64,000 nucleotides of DNA from Clostridia bacterium (GCA_900767465.1 CAAGAW010000020.1:62001-126000); one strand, 5' to 3'; shown: positions 1 to 8,715, counted from the first letter of the stretch. Made by a program: numbers and translations. The notes: generated by a model from the sequence alone, not told the origin.

Positions 1-1
1 G

Positions 2-1636
2 CGGTACCTGCGGGTATGCTCCGACCTTGCGGCGAAATGGCGTGACGGAGCGGAAAAAGCGGGGCGCGAGCGGCTTGCCGCGGCTCTTGCCGTCGTACCC
101 GAAAACGGCGCGACGACCTATTACGACGCGCTCGTGGCGATAAAGTTTCTGCATTACGCTCTGCGGCTCGACGACAACAAGCATCTCACGCTCGGAAGAT
201 TCGATCGGTATATGCTGCCTTACGCGGACGAGTCGATCCGTCGGGGCGCGACTATAAACGAACTTATCGAGGACACCGAACTTTTTTTCGTTGCGATGAA
301 TTACGACGCCGATCTCTATAACGGCGTACAGCAAGGCGACAACGGGCAAAGTCTGGTTCTCGGCGGGTGCGACGAAAACGGCGAAAACGCTTTTACCTAT
401 CTAAGCGAAATCGTGCTTACCGCGAGCGAAGAACTCGAACTGATCGACCCGAAAATCAATCTGCGCGTAAACTCGTCCACTCCGATCGGACTTTACGAAC
501 GCGCGACCCGTCTGACGCGTCAGGGTCTCGGTTTTCCGCAATACTGCAACGACGACGCGGTTATAAAAGGGCTGGTAAAACTCGGCTACGATCTTATCGA
601 CGCGCGAAACTACACGGTGGCGGCTTGCTGGGAATTTATAGTGCCGAGGTGCGGCGCGGACGTACCTAACATCGACAAGTTCGTTTTTCCCGAAATCGTA
701 CGGCGCGTTACCCTCTCGTGTCTTAAAAACTGCGATACGTATGCGAGTTTTGAAGACAAGGTGCGAGTTGCGATCGAAAAAGAATGCGACCGGATTATCG
801 GCGTATGCAATAATTTCGTCCAGCCGCGCGAAACGTTTTTGTCGATGCTGATCTCGCCCTGCATAGAGCGCGGAAGGTTCTCGACGGAAGGCGGCGCGAA
901 GTACGGCAATTACGGGATTCACGGAGTCGGACTGTCCAACGCGGCGGACGCGCTCGAAGCGATAAAGAAGGCGGTTTTCGACGATAAAACCGTAAGCAAG
1001 GACGAACTTATCGCCGCGCTCGAAACGAATTTCGAGGGTCGCGAGGATCTTCGCCAAACCCTGCTCGCGCTGCCGAAAACGGGCAACAATAACGAGGCGG
1101 ACGACCGGCTTTGCTTTCTTGCGGGTGCGTTTTCGTCCTATCTTAACGGAAAGCGCAATAATCGCGGCGGGATTTTCCGCGCGGGAACGGGCAGCGCGAT
1201 GGAATACGTGCTGTCTGCCGCAAACGTAGGCGCGACCGCGGACGGACGTAAAGCCGGCGGAGCGTACGCTTCGTCGTTTTCGCCCGCGATTACGACAAAA
1301 CTCGACGGACCGCTTTCGGTTATCGTATCGTTTACGAAATTCGATACGAGCGAAATAATAAACGGCGGACCGCTTACGATGGAAATGCACGACACCGTTT
1401 TCCGTAACGACGAGGGGATAAGAAAAGTCGCTTTGCTCGTAAAGGCTTTTATCGACCGCGGCGGACACCAACTTCAACTTAATTCGGTAAACCGCGAAAC
1501 GCTTGTCGACGCGCAGGCTCATCCCGAAAATTACCCTAACCTTATAGTCAGAGTCTGGGGCTGGTCGGGGTACTTCGTCGAACTCGATCGGGTTTATCAG
1601 GATCACGTGATCGCGCGTACCGAATTCGGGGTTTAA
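2..1636 (+). CDS. Glycyl radical enzyme (PFL-like family), 3' part
   Basis: The reading frame is open to the left edge, so the gene starts outside the window; the GTG at 134 is internal. The visible part is the C-terminal two thirds of a pyruvate formate-lyase-like glycyl radical enzyme. The active-site cysteine lies in LVLGGCDENGE (Cys codon 368-370), a Cys-x-Glu arrangement typical of the dehydratase/decarboxylase branch and not the Cys-Cys of true PFL. The glycyl radical loop is RVWGWSGYF near the C-terminus, with the radical on the Gly after RVW. Substrate is not recognisable. No activase lies directly downstream: the next gene is a glycosidase with its own promoter. The family is cytoplasmic and oxygen-sensitive. 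Confidence 0.88.
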   Translation, partial: RYLRVCSDLAAKWRDGAEKAGRERLAAALAVVPENGATTYYDALVAIKFLHYALRLDDNKHLTLGRFDRYMLPYADESIRRGATINELIEDTELFFVAMNYDADLYNGVQQGDNGQSLVLGGCDENGENAFTYLSEIVLTASEELELIDPKINLRVNSSTPIGLYERATRLTRQGLGFPQYCNDDAVIKGLVKLGYDLIDARNYTVAACWEFIVPRCGADVPNIDKFVFPEIVRRVTLSCLKNCDTYASFEDKVRVAIEKECDRIIGVCNNFVQPRETFLSMLISPCIERGRFSTEGGAKYGNYGIHGVGLSNAADALEAIKKAVFDDKTVSKDELIAALETNFEGREDLRQTLLALPKTGNNNEADDRLCFLAGAFSSYLNGKRNNRGGIFRAGTGSAMEYVLSAANVGATADGRKAGGAYASSFSPAITTKLDGPLSVIVSFTKFDTSEIINGGPLTMEMHDTVFRNDEGIRKVALLVKAFIDRGGHQLQLNSVNRETLVDAQAHPENYPNLIVRVWGWSGYFVELDRVYQDHVIARTEFGV

Positions 1637-1650
1637 CCGACATTATTCGC

Positions 1651-1679
1651 TTGACGGACGGCGGGTAAAATAGTATAAT
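1651..1679 (+). promoter_or_regulatory. Sigma-70-type promoter of the GH43 gene
   Basis: TTGACG at 1651-1656, 17-base spacer, TATAAT at 1674-1679. It lies between the glycyl radical enzyme stop and the GH43 start, so GH43 is transcribed on its own. Confidence 0.75.
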
Positions 1680-1699
1680 CTTCGGCAAGGAGTATGTTT

Positions 1700-2620
1700 A
1701 TGACAGTTTCAAACCTCAACGTCCCCGCTTTCCCCGATCCGCGCCTTAACTGCGAACGCAAAACGAAAACGCACGATATTCGTTGCCGCGATCCGTTCGT
1801 TATGCTTGCCGGCGACGTTTATTATCTGTACCGCTCGCGCAACGGCAAAATCGAGTGCCTTACGAGCCTCGACCTTAACCTCTGGTCGGAACCGATCGTC
1901 GTTTTCGACCCGCCCGCGGATTTTTACGGTTGCGATCAGTTTTTCTGGGCGCCCGAGTGCCATTACTACGACGGCAATTTCTATATATTTACGTCGTGCA
2001 AGTCGGGCAAAACCGGAACGCGGCGCATTTCGGTTTACCGCGCTTTTACACCGCTCGGACCTTTTACCGAAATCACGAAAGGCGGTATAACGCCCGCCGC
2101 GTGGGACGCGATAGACGGCACGCTTTGGATCGAAAACGATATACCGTATATGGTTTTCGTACACGAGTGGACGAGCATGCCCGATCATATCGGCAGTTTC
2201 GTAGCCGCGCCGCTCGGCAAAGATTTTACGCGTTTTACCGCCGAGCCGATTCATCTTTTTTACGCTTCCGAACTCGAAGGCGCGACCGAAGGCGTTACGG
2301 ACGGGTGCTACCTCTACCGCACCGATTCGGGCAAACTCGGTATGATCTGGTCGAACTTCGTCGCGAACGAGTACGTTATCGCAAAAGCGCACACGGATAA
2401 CGGAACGCTGTCGGGCAAATGGATTCAGGACGGACTTTTGTACGCGCGCGGACTCCGTGCCGGATTCGACTTCGACGGCGGACACGGTATGATTTTCCGT
2501 AAGCGCGACGGCGGATTCGCGGTTGCGTTCCACTCCCCTAACGCGCCCGCGAAAGGCGATATCGAACGTCTTACGATTTCCGATCTCGACGTAACCGACG
2601 ACGATATAACGATTAAATAA
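1700..2620 (+). CDS. Glycoside hydrolase family 43 protein
   Basis: A 306-residue five-bladed beta-propeller glycosidase, probably a beta-xylosidase or alpha-arabinofuranosidase. Family landmarks are visible: the catalytic-base Asp in RDPFVM near the N-terminus, the WAPECHYYDG segment, the second Asp in AWDAIDGTLW and the general-acid Glu in EGATEGVTDG. No signal peptide is seen, so it should act on imported oligosaccharides in the cytoplasm. AAGGAG at 1687-1692 is ideally spaced for the ATG at 1700; an in-frame ATG at 1694 is too close to it. Subfamily and exact substrate cannot be told by eye. Confidence 0.85.
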   Translation: MTVSNLNVPAFPDPRLNCERKTKTHDIRCRDPFVMLAGDVYYLYRSRNGKIECLTSLDLNLWSEPIVVFDPPADFYGCDQFFWAPECHYYDGNFYIFTSCKSGKTGTRRISVYRAFTPLGPFTEITKGGITPAAWDAIDGTLWIENDIPYMVFVHEWTSMPDHIGSFVAAPLGKDFTRFTAEPIHLFYASELEGATEGVTDGCYLYRTDSGKLGMIWSNFVANEYVIAKAHTDNGTLSGKWIQDGLLYARGLRAGFDFDGGHGMIFRKRDGGFAVAFHSPNAPAKGDIERLTISDLDVTDDDITIK

Positions 2621-2630
2621 GATACGACGA

Positions 2631-2665
2631 AAGCCGCCCGTTTTTTACGAACGGACGGCTTTTCT
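2631..2665. terminator. Bidirectional terminator between GH43 and htpG
   Basis: Twelve-base inverted repeat (AAGCCGCCCGTT / AACGGACGGCTT, one mismatch) with T-rich and A-rich flanks. It serves the convergent GH43 and htpG genes. Confidence 0.7.
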
Positions 2666-2687
2666 TATCCGGCAGAATCCGGAAATT

Positions 2688-4574
2688 TTATTTTGCAAGT
2701 ATATCGGTAAGCGCGGATACGAATTCGTCCGGCTTGTCGATTTCCATACCCTCGCCCACGAGCGCGGCGGCGTAAATAACTTTCGCGTACTCTTTAAGCG
2801 TGTCTTTGTCGGTATCGAAAAGCGTTTTGAGTTTCGCGAAAATCTTGTGGTCGGGGTTGATTTCGAGGACTTTTTCGGCAACCACGGGGAACGCGGCGGC
2901 AGACTTCATCGCCTTGAAAACCTTTTCCATTTCGAGCGAGATTTCGCCGTCGGCAACGAGGCAAACCGCGTTGTTTTTAAGCCGCGACGAGAGCCGTACT
3001 TCCTTTACAGCGCCGTCGAGCGACTCGCGGATAAAGTCGGTAAGGTCTTTGTTCTGCTCGCTTACCTCCTCCGCTTTTTTCTTCTCGTCCTCGGTTTCGA
3101 GTCCGAGATCTTTCGCGCCCACGCTCTTAAACTCTTTTTCGTCGTAGTTTATAAGCGTTTTGACGACGAACTCGTCTACGTTGTCCGGCATATAAAGGAT
3201 CTCGTATCCTTTTTCCTTGATCGCTTCGGTTTGCGGAAGTTTGTCGATTTTCTCGACGCTGTCGCCGCACGCGTAGTAAATAAACTTCTGATCCTCTTTC
3301 ATTCTGCCGACGTACTCGGCGAGCGTTACGAGTTTGTTTTCGGTGGACGAACGGAATTCGATAAGGTCTTTGAGTTCCTCTTTTCTCATTCCGAAGTCGT
3401 TATACACGCCGAACTTGATCGATAAACCGAACTTGTCGAAGAATTTGTCGTAACCGTCGCGGTCGGATTCCATAAACTTTTTGAGTTCGGCAACGATCTT
3501 CTTTTCGAGCGACGACGCGATTGCGCGAAGTTGACGATCGTGCTGAAGCATTTCGCGCGAAATGTTAAGCGACAGATCGCCGCTGTCCACCACGCCGCGC
3601 ATAAACCCGAAGCAGTCGGGCAGAAGTTCCTCGCATTTGTCGGTGATAAGCACGCCGTTGCATTGAAGTTCGAGTCCTTTTTTGAAGTCCTTCTGATAAT
3701 AGTCGTACGGCGGCTCGGCGGGAACGAACAGCATAGCCGTATAATTAACCGCGCCTTCGATATTGAAATGCATTACCCGAAGCGGATCGGTGTAATCGCG
3801 GAATTTCGCCTTGTAAAACTCGTTGTACTCTTCGGGTTTGATTTCCGTCTTTTTCTTTTTCCACAGCGGAGTCATACTGTTTATCGTTTCGATCTCGGTA
3901 TAACTTTCGTACTCGTTCTTGTCCCCTTCCTTTTTGTCGGGGTTGTCCTTTACGCGGCTTTTCGTGACGAGCATCTGTATCGGGTAACGGATATAATCCG
4001 AGTATTTTTTGATAAGCGAGCGCAGATAGTACTCTTCGAGCAGTTTGTCGTAGTCGAAGTCGTCGTCTTTCGGGCGAAGACGAAGGGTGATTGTCGTACC
4101 GACCGTTTCCTTTTCGGCGGGTTCGATCGTATAGCCTTCCGCGCCGCGGCTCGTCCACTTGTTCGCTTTGTCCGATCCGTACGCGCGCGAAACCACTTCG
4201 ATCTCGTCCGCAACCATAAACGCCGAATAGAATCCCACGCCGAACTGTCCGATAAGTTCGGTCGGGTCTTTCTGTTCTTTTTTAAATGCGAGCGTACCCG
4301 ACTGCGCGATCGTGCCGAGGTTTTTCTCCATCTCTTCCGCCGTCATACCGATACCGTTATCGTCAACGGTAAGCGTGCGGGCGTCTTTGTCCCGCCCGAT
4401 ATAAATGCGGAAATTATGATCGACCTTATCGTCCGTAAGCGAAATAAAATGCAACTTGTCTATCGCGTCGCTTGCGTTGGATATGAGTTCGCGCAAAAAA
4501 ATCTCTTTGTTCGTGTAAATCGAATTGATCATAAGATCGAGTATTCTCTTCGATTCCGTTTTGAATTGTTTCAT
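2688..4574 (-). CDS. htpG: Molecular chaperone HtpG (Hsp90)
   Basis: A 628-residue bacterial Hsp90, normal length. The GHKL ATPase domain is at the N-terminus (ELISNASDAIDKL, DNGIGM, and GQFGVGFYSAFMVAD), followed by the middle domain (ISREMLQHDRQLRAI) and C-terminal dimerisation domain. It refolds or stabilises client proteins in an ATP-driven clamp cycle in the cytoplasm. The ATG at 4574 is chosen because GGGAGG sits seven bases upstream; the longer frame from 4598 lacks a ribosome site. A consensus promoter and a CIRCE-like operator lie directly upstream, so heat-shock control by an HrcA-type repressor is likely. Confidence 0.97.
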   Translation of the reverse strand: MKQFKTESKRILDLMINSIYTNKEIFLRELISNASDAIDKLHFISLTDDKVDHNFRIYIGRDKDARTLTVDDNGIGMTAEEMEKNLGTIAQSGTLAFKKEQKDPTELIGQFGVGFYSAFMVADEIEVVSRAYGSDKANKWTSRGAEGYTIEPAEKETVGTTITLRLRPKDDDFDYDKLLEEYYLRSLIKKYSDYIRYPIQMLVTKSRVKDNPDKKEGDKNEYESYTEIETINSMTPLWKKKKTEIKPEEYNEFYKAKFRDYTDPLRVMHFNIEGAVNYTAMLFVPAEPPYDYYQKDFKKGLELQCNGVLITDKCEELLPDCFGFMRGVVDSGDLSLNISREMLQHDRQLRAIASSLEKKIVAELKKFMESDRDGYDKFFDKFGLSIKFGVYNDFGMRKEELKDLIEFRSSTENKLVTLAEYVGRMKEDQKFIYYACGDSVEKIDKLPQTEAIKEKGYEILYMPDNVDEFVVKTLINYDEKEFKSVGAKDLGLETEDEKKKAEEVSEQNKDLTDFIRESLDGAVKEVRLSSRLKNNAVCLVADGEISLEMEKVFKAMKSAAAFPVVAEKVLEINPDHKIFAKLKTLFDTDKDTLKEYAKVIYAAALVGEGMEIDKPDEFVSALTDILAK

Positions 4575-4614
4575 TGTTTTGCCTCCCTGTTTTAGCAATC
4601 GTTTGTTGTGACTA

Positions 4615-4641
4615 TTAGCAGTCTCGTTGCCTAATTGCTAA
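4615..4641. promoter_or_regulatory. CIRCE-like operator upstream of htpG
   Basis: TTAGCAGTC - nine bases - AATTGCTAA. This has the exact 9-9-9 geometry of CIRCE (TTAGCACTC-N9-GAGTGCTAA), the HrcA operator, with three changes in the inner positions. It covers the expected transcription start of the htpG promoter. A further half site TTAGCAATC lies at 4592-4600. No hrcA gene is in the window. Confidence 0.65.
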
Positions 4642-4644
4642 TAT

Positions 4645-4673
4645 ATTATATACCCTCTTTTGCCGTTTGTCAA
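4645..4673 (-). promoter_or_regulatory. Consensus promoter of htpG
   Basis: On the minus strand, TTGACA (4668-4673), 17-base spacer, TATAAT (4645-4650). Both hexamers are perfect matches to the vegetative sigma consensus. Confidence 0.85.
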
Positions 4674-4954
4674 GAACTTTTTAAATAAAAAATAATATTT
4701 TGCGGCAACTAGCCCCCGCGCGGGCAAGCGTTTGCTTTTCCATTTACCGTCGCTCCGTCGTTAAACAACCCCTCATCCGGCACTCCTTTCCACCGCTCCC
4801 TCGGCGGAAGGCTTTACGGGCGGCACCGCCGAATCATTTAAAATACACAATCCGAGGGGGACGAACACGGCAAGATTGCACAATTCCGCGTTTTTGACAT
4901 AACTTTTTATTATTCGTTTTTATTCTAATATCTTGTTTTTTTATTGCGCTTTAC
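4674..4954. other. Intergenic interval between htpG and nrdD promoters
   Basis: About 280 bases between the two divergent promoters. I see no convincing gene, RNA or repeat here; a short open frame at 4700-4897 has no ribosome site and a basic, low-complexity translation. Confidence 0.5.
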
Positions 4955-4983
4955 TTGACATTTAACACAATATATGCTATCAT
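4955..4983 (+). promoter_or_regulatory. Promoter of nrdD
   Basis: TTGACA at 4955-4960, 17-base spacer, TATCAT at 4978-4983. The first NrdR-like box lies inside the spacer. Confidence 0.7.
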
Positions 4984-5013
4984 ATATAGGCTACCGACCA
5001 CAAGATATAGTTA
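4965..5013. promoter_or_regulatory. Twin NrdR-like boxes before nrdD
   Basis: Two 16-base sites resemble the NrdR box (ACAC-AATATAT core): ACACAATATATGCTAT at 4965-4980 and CCACAAGATATAGTTA at 4998-5013, 33 bases start to start. NrdR sites normally occur as such pairs overlapping promoters of ribonucleotide reductase genes. The match is by eye and degenerate. Confidence 0.5.
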
Positions 5014-5052
5014 GTCGGCCGAAATCAGGCACAATCGGGAGGAATAAGCGAT

Positions 5053-7227
5053 ATGAAAATCATCAAGCGTAACGGTTCTGAAGAAACTTTTGACGTAAAC
5101 AAAATAGTTACGGCTATCACCAAAGCGAACGACACGGTAGAGGACTCGGAAAAAATGACCCCTCTCCAGATCGGCAGAATCGCAGACCGCGTGGTATTAG
5201 AATGCGAGAAGCTCGACCGCGCGCCCTCCGTGGAAGAAGTACAGGATTTCGTCGAGGATCAGATTATGGCTCACGGCGCGTTTGAGGTAGCGAAAGCGTA
5301 CATCACCTATCGCTATACCCGCACGCTCGTCCGTCAGTCCAACACCACCGACGACAAGATTCTCAGTCTTATCGAGTGCAACAACGAGGAAGCCAAGCAG
5401 GAGAACTCGAACAAGAATCCGGTTATCAACTCCACCCAGCGCGATTATATGGCGGGCGAAGTAAGCCGCGACATAACCAACCGTATTCTTTTGCCACAGG
5501 ACATCGTAGAGGCGCACAACGAAGGACTTATCCATTTCCACGACGCCGACTATTTTGCTCAGCACATGCATAACTGCGACCTCGTGAACCTCGAAGACAT
5601 GCTGCAAAACGGCACGGTTATCACCGGCACGATGATCGAACGTCCCCATTCGTTTTCGACGGCGTGCAATATCGCCACGCAGATCATAGCGCAGGTTGCG
5701 TCCAACCAGTACGGCGGACAGTCCATTTCGCTTACTCACCTTGCGCCCTTTGTGGAAGTCAGCCGTCAGAAAATCCGCAAGGACGTCCTGGCGGAACTCG
5801 ATCAGATCGGCACGAAGATCAGCGACGAAGCGGTAAACGCGCTCGTCGAAAAGCGCGTACGCGACGAAATCCGCCGCGGCGTTCAGACGATACAGTATCA
5901 GGTAGTTACCCTCCTCACGACCAACGGGCAGGCTCCGTTCGTAACGGTGTTTATGTACCTCGGCGAAGCGAATAACGAGCGCGAACGCGAAGACCTCGCG
6001 ATGATCATCGAAGAGACTTTGCGCCAGCGTATTCAGGGCGTAAAGAACGAACAGGGCGTATGGGTAACTCCGGCGTTCCCGAAACTTATTTACGTGCTCG
6101 AAGAGGACAATATCCGCGAGGATTCGAAGTACTACTACCTCACCCGCCTCGCCGCGAAATGCACGGCAAAACGTATGGTTCCGGACTACATTTCCGAAAA
6201 GGTTATGCTTAAAAACAAAATCGACAAAAACGGCGAAGGCCATTGCTATACCTGTATGGGTTGCAGATCCTTCCTCACCCCGTACGTGGACGAGAACGGC
6301 AAGCCGAAGTATTACGGCAGATTCAATCAGGGCGTCGTCACCGTAAACCTTCCGGACATCGGGCTTTCGGCGCACAAGAACGTGGATAAGTTCTGGGAAA
6401 TCTTCGACGAGCGTATGGAACTTTGCCATCGCGCGCTTCAATGCCGGCACGAACGCCTCAGCGGAACGCTTTCGGACGCCGCGCCCATACTTTGGCAGTA
6501 CGGCGCATTGCTCCGACTTAAAAAGGGCGAGACGATCGACAAGTATCTGCACGGCGGTTACTCCACTCTGTCGCTCGGCTACGCGGGACTGTGGGAATGC
6601 GTTTACGCGATGACCGACAAAAAGCTCACCGATCCCGAAGGCGAAAAATTCGGTCTCGAAATCATGCGCAAACTCAACGAGTACACCGCGAAGTGGAAAA
6701 AAGCGGAAAATATCGACTACTCGTTGTACGGAACGCCGCTCGAATCGACGACCTACAAGTTCGCGAAATGCCTCCAGAAGCGTTTCGGCGTAGTGAAAAA
6801 CGTTACCGACCGCAGTTATATCACCAACAGTTACCACGTGCACGTAACCGAAAAGATCGACGCGTTCGAGAAACTCCGGTTCGAGGCTCAGTTCCAGGCC
6901 CTCTCTCCCGGCGGCGCGATTTCTTACGTCGAAGTTCCGAATATGCAGAACAACATCGAAGCGGTGCTTAACGTAATGAAATTCATTTACGACCACATTA
7001 TGTACGCCGAACTCAACACCAAGTCGGACTACTGTCAGGTTTGCGGTTACGACGGCGAGATCGAGATCCGCGAACAGGACGGCAAACTCGTATGGACCTG
7101 TCCTAACTGCGGCAACCAGGATCAGGACAAAATGAACGTCGCCCGCCGCACCTGCGGTTATATAGGTACTCAGTTCTGGAATCAGGGCAGAACGCAGGAG
7201 ATCAAAGAGCGCGTGCTCCACATGTAA
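5053..7227 (+). CDS. nrdD: Anaerobic ribonucleoside-triphosphate reductase
   Basis: 724 residues, full length for class III reductase. An ATP-cone regulatory domain occupies roughly residues 1-95 (MKIIKRNGSEETFDVNKI). The catalytic ten-stranded barrel follows, with the active-site CYTCMGCR segment. The C-terminus has the zinc ribbon (CQVCGYDGE...CPNCGNQ) and glycyl radical loop RRTCGYIGT. It reduces ribonucleoside triphosphates to dNTPs with formate as reductant in the family, after radical installation by NrdG, encoded 70 bases downstream. GGGAGGA at 5037-5043 supports the start. This enzyme marks the organism as able to make DNA precursors without oxygen. Confidence 0.98.
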   Translation: MKIIKRNGSEETFDVNKIVTAITKANDTVEDSEKMTPLQIGRIADRVVLECEKLDRAPSVEEVQDFVEDQIMAHGAFEVAKAYITYRYTRTLVRQSNTTDDKILSLIECNNEEAKQENSNKNPVINSTQRDYMAGEVSRDITNRILLPQDIVEAHNEGLIHFHDADYFAQHMHNCDLVNLEDMLQNGTVITGTMIERPHSFSTACNIATQIIAQVASNQYGGQSISLTHLAPFVEVSRQKIRKDVLAELDQIGTKISDEAVNALVEKRVRDEIRRGVQTIQYQVVTLLTTNGQAPFVTVFMYLGEANNEREREDLAMIIEETLRQRIQGVKNEQGVWVTPAFPKLIYVLEEDNIREDSKYYYLTRLAAKCTAKRMVPDYISEKVMLKNKIDKNGEGHCYTCMGCRSFLTPYVDENGKPKYYGRFNQGVVTVNLPDIGLSAHKNVDKFWEIFDERMELCHRALQCRHERLSGTLSDAAPILWQYGALLRLKKGETIDKYLHGGYSTLSLGYAGLWECVYAMTDKKLTDPEGEKFGLEIMRKLNEYTAKWKKAENIDYSLYGTPLESTTYKFAKCLQKRFGVVKNVTDRSYITNSYHVHVTEKIDAFEKLRFEAQFQALSPGGAISYVEVPNMQNNIEAVLNVMKFIYDHIMYAELNTKSDYCQVCGYDGEIEIREQDGKLVWTCPNCGNQDQDKMNVARRTCGYIGTQFWNQGRTQEIKERVLHM

Positions 7228-7240
7228 TTTTTACATAACG

Positions 7241-7277
7241 AAAACGGGGCGAGCCGAAACGCTCGTCCCTTTCTTTA
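7241..7277 (+). terminator. Hairpin between nrdD and nrdG
   Basis: GGGGCGAGC (7246-7254), six-base loop, GCTCGTCCC (7261-7269), then a T-rich tract. It is probably a partial terminator that lowers nrdG expression relative to nrdD. Confidence 0.6.
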
Positions 7278-7297
7278 TCTTTGTTTCGGGAGAAGTC

Positions 7298-7834
7298 ATG
7301 AATTACGGTGAAATCAAAAATTGCGACATAGCCAACGGTATCGGCGTGCGCGTTACTCTGTTCGTTTCGGGATGCACAAACCGTTGCGAAGGCTGTTTTC
7401 AGAAGCAAACGTGGGATTTTAATTACGGCAAGCCGTTTACGCGCGAAACGGAAGACGAAATTATCGGAATGCTCGCGCCCGGCTATATCAACGGACTTAC
7501 GCTGCTCGGCGGCGAACCTTTCGAGCCGTCTAATCAGCGCGCGCTGCTTCCCTTCCTTAAACGGGTGCGCGAAACCTATCCGAGTAAGACGATCTGGGCG
7601 TTTTCGGGGTGTACGTACGAAGAACTCCTCGACCATTCTTCTTCCCACCACTCGGAAGTCACCGAAGAGATTTTCGGACTTATCGACGTGCTTGTGGACG
7701 GGCGATTCATCGAGGCGCAAAAGGATATCTCGCTCGTGTTCCGCGGTTCGCGCAACCAGCGGATAATCGACATGCCCGCCACCCGCAAATCGGGAAAAAT
7801 CGTGCTTTGGGACACGAATAAAGCAAAACGCTGA
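7298..7834 (+). CDS. nrdG: Anaerobic ribonucleotide reductase activating protein
   Basis: A 178-residue radical SAM activase. The [4Fe-4S] ligands are in CTNRCEGC, the CxxxCxxC motif, near residue 26. The TLLGGEPFEP segment is the GGE motif that holds S-adenosylmethionine. It abstracts hydrogen from the NrdD glycine to create the stable radical. GGGAG nine bases before the ATG supports the start. It follows nrdD with only a hairpin between them. The length is typical for the family. Confidence 0.96.
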   Translation: MNYGEIKNCDIANGIGVRVTLFVSGCTNRCEGCFQKQTWDFNYGKPFTRETEDEIIGMLAPGYINGLTLLGGEPFEPSNQRALLPFLKRVRETYPSKTIWAFSGCTYEELLDHSSSHHSEVTEEIFGLIDVLVDGRFIEAQKDISLVFRGSRNQRIIDMPATRKSGKIVLWDTNKAKR

Positions 7835-7912
7835 CCCTAACTCACAAATAAACCAAAACGCCGACCCTCGACTGCGGTAAACAACCCGCACCCGCCGTCG
7901 CGCGTATCTCCG

Positions 7913-7940
7913 ACCCCGTCGTTGCAACGGGGTTTTTTCT
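7913..7940 (+). terminator. Terminator of nrdDG
   Basis: CCCCGT (7914-7919), seven-base loop, ACGGGG (7927-7932), then six T. Classical intrinsic terminator. The rest of 7835-8130 shows nothing that I can name. Confidence 0.8.
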
Positions 7941-8134
7941 TGCGTTTAATAGCACCGTGCCGGCGAGTATAGCGACGAGTATGCAGAACGGCGACCGGGA
8001 ATATTCCGTTCGCCGTTTTCGTTTGCGCTTTATCCGCGCGTCGGGGGTTTGCGGCGCGCCTCTTTTGCGATATTCAATCCCCACCCGAACCGGTATCGGG
8101 TTTGCCCTGTCCCGATACATATCGCGTAAACCGT

Positions 8135-8163
8135 TTGACAAGCCTTATAATATATGGTATAAT
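8135..8163 (+). promoter_or_regulatory. Consensus promoter of the HU gene
   Basis: TTGACA at 8135-8140, 17-base spacer, TATAAT at 8158-8163; perfect hexamers, as expected for an abundant protein. Confidence 0.85.
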
Positions 8164-8210
8164 ACGGTTATGAGCAATGCTCGAATAACAATTTACATGG
8201 AGGAAAAACA

Positions 8211-8486
8211 ATGACCAAGACCGAGTTTATCAAATCGATGTCCGAAAAGGCGGGGCTCACCGTCGCACAGGCTACGGCGGCGTATAACGCATACGTGGAC
8301 ACGATAGTCGAAACGCTTAAAGCGGGCGACAAAATCCAACTTGTGGGATTCGGCGCGTACGAACTCAAGGACGTACCCGCAAAAACGGGCATCAACCCCG
8401 CTACCGGCGGAAAAGTAGAAATCGCCGCGTGCAAGAAACCCCAGCTTAAGTTCGGAAAGTCCTTTAAGGACGGATTCAACGCGTAA
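8211..8486 (+). CDS. hup: HU family DNA-binding protein
   Basis: A 91-residue histone-like protein that bends and compacts DNA as a dimer. The N-terminal helices (MTKTEFIKSMSEKAG) and the VGFGAYEL stretch before the beta-arm are diagnostic. The arm region reads KTGINPATGGKVEI and ends in the usual basic KKPQLKFGKSFKD tail. GGAGG at 8199-8203 gives a strong start. It is a single-gene unit with its own promoter and terminator. Members serve as general nucleoid proteins. Confidence 0.95.
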   Translation: MTKTEFIKSMSEKAGLTVAQATAAYNAYVDTIVETLKAGDKIQLVGFGAYELKDVPAKTGINPATGGKVEIAACKKPQLKFGKSFKDGFNA

Positions 8487-8515
8487 AATCGATAATATCG
8501 CGTGAAACGAAAATA

Positions 8516-8553
8516 AAAACTCCGTAACCGTAATTCGGCAGCGGAGTTTTTTC
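8516..8553 (+). terminator. Terminator of the HU gene
   Basis: AAAACTCCG and CGGAGTTTT arms around a 17-base loop, followed by T residues. The 8554-8677 gap beyond holds part of a dispersed repeat (see 8610-8645). Confidence 0.75.
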
Positions 8554-8609
8554 GTTTGATCCGTTAAATCGTACGCGAATACGCACGACTCCGCGTATGC
8601 CCACAACGC

Positions 8610-8645
8610 TACGACAAGTCCTAACGCAGTCGTAAGGATCTCGCG
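8610..8645. repeat. Fragment of dispersed repeat (CGCAGTCGTAAGGATCTCGCG module)
   Basis: CGCAGTCGTAAGGATCTCGC is the reverse complement of part of the repeat at 38311-38365. A related, more diverged copy lies at 44705-44770. Confidence 0.55.
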
Positions 8646-8677
8646 AAAGAACGAAAAACAATCGTACACGAACGAAT

Positions 8678-8715
8678 CAAAAGGCTCGTTGCGGGATACC
8701 GTAACGAGCCTTTTA
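8678..8715 (-). terminator. Terminator of the oxidoreductase/ThuA operon
   Basis: AAGGCTCGTT (8681-8690) and AACGAGCCTT (8703-8712) form a perfect ten-base stem with a 12-base loop, A-rich on the left so that it ends minus-strand transcripts. Confidence 0.8.

Noticed and set aside
4700..4897. 65-codon frame between htpG and nrdD
   Set aside because: No ribosome site, basic low-complexity translation, and it sits between two divergent promoters.
5197..7221. 674-codon open frame antisense to nrdD, and similar long antisense frames (e.g. 33802-35646, 3531-4595)
   Set aside because: They mirror conserved genes on the other strand, have Arg/Val-rich translations without motifs, and lack ribosome sites. 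GC-rich third positions keep antisense frames open.
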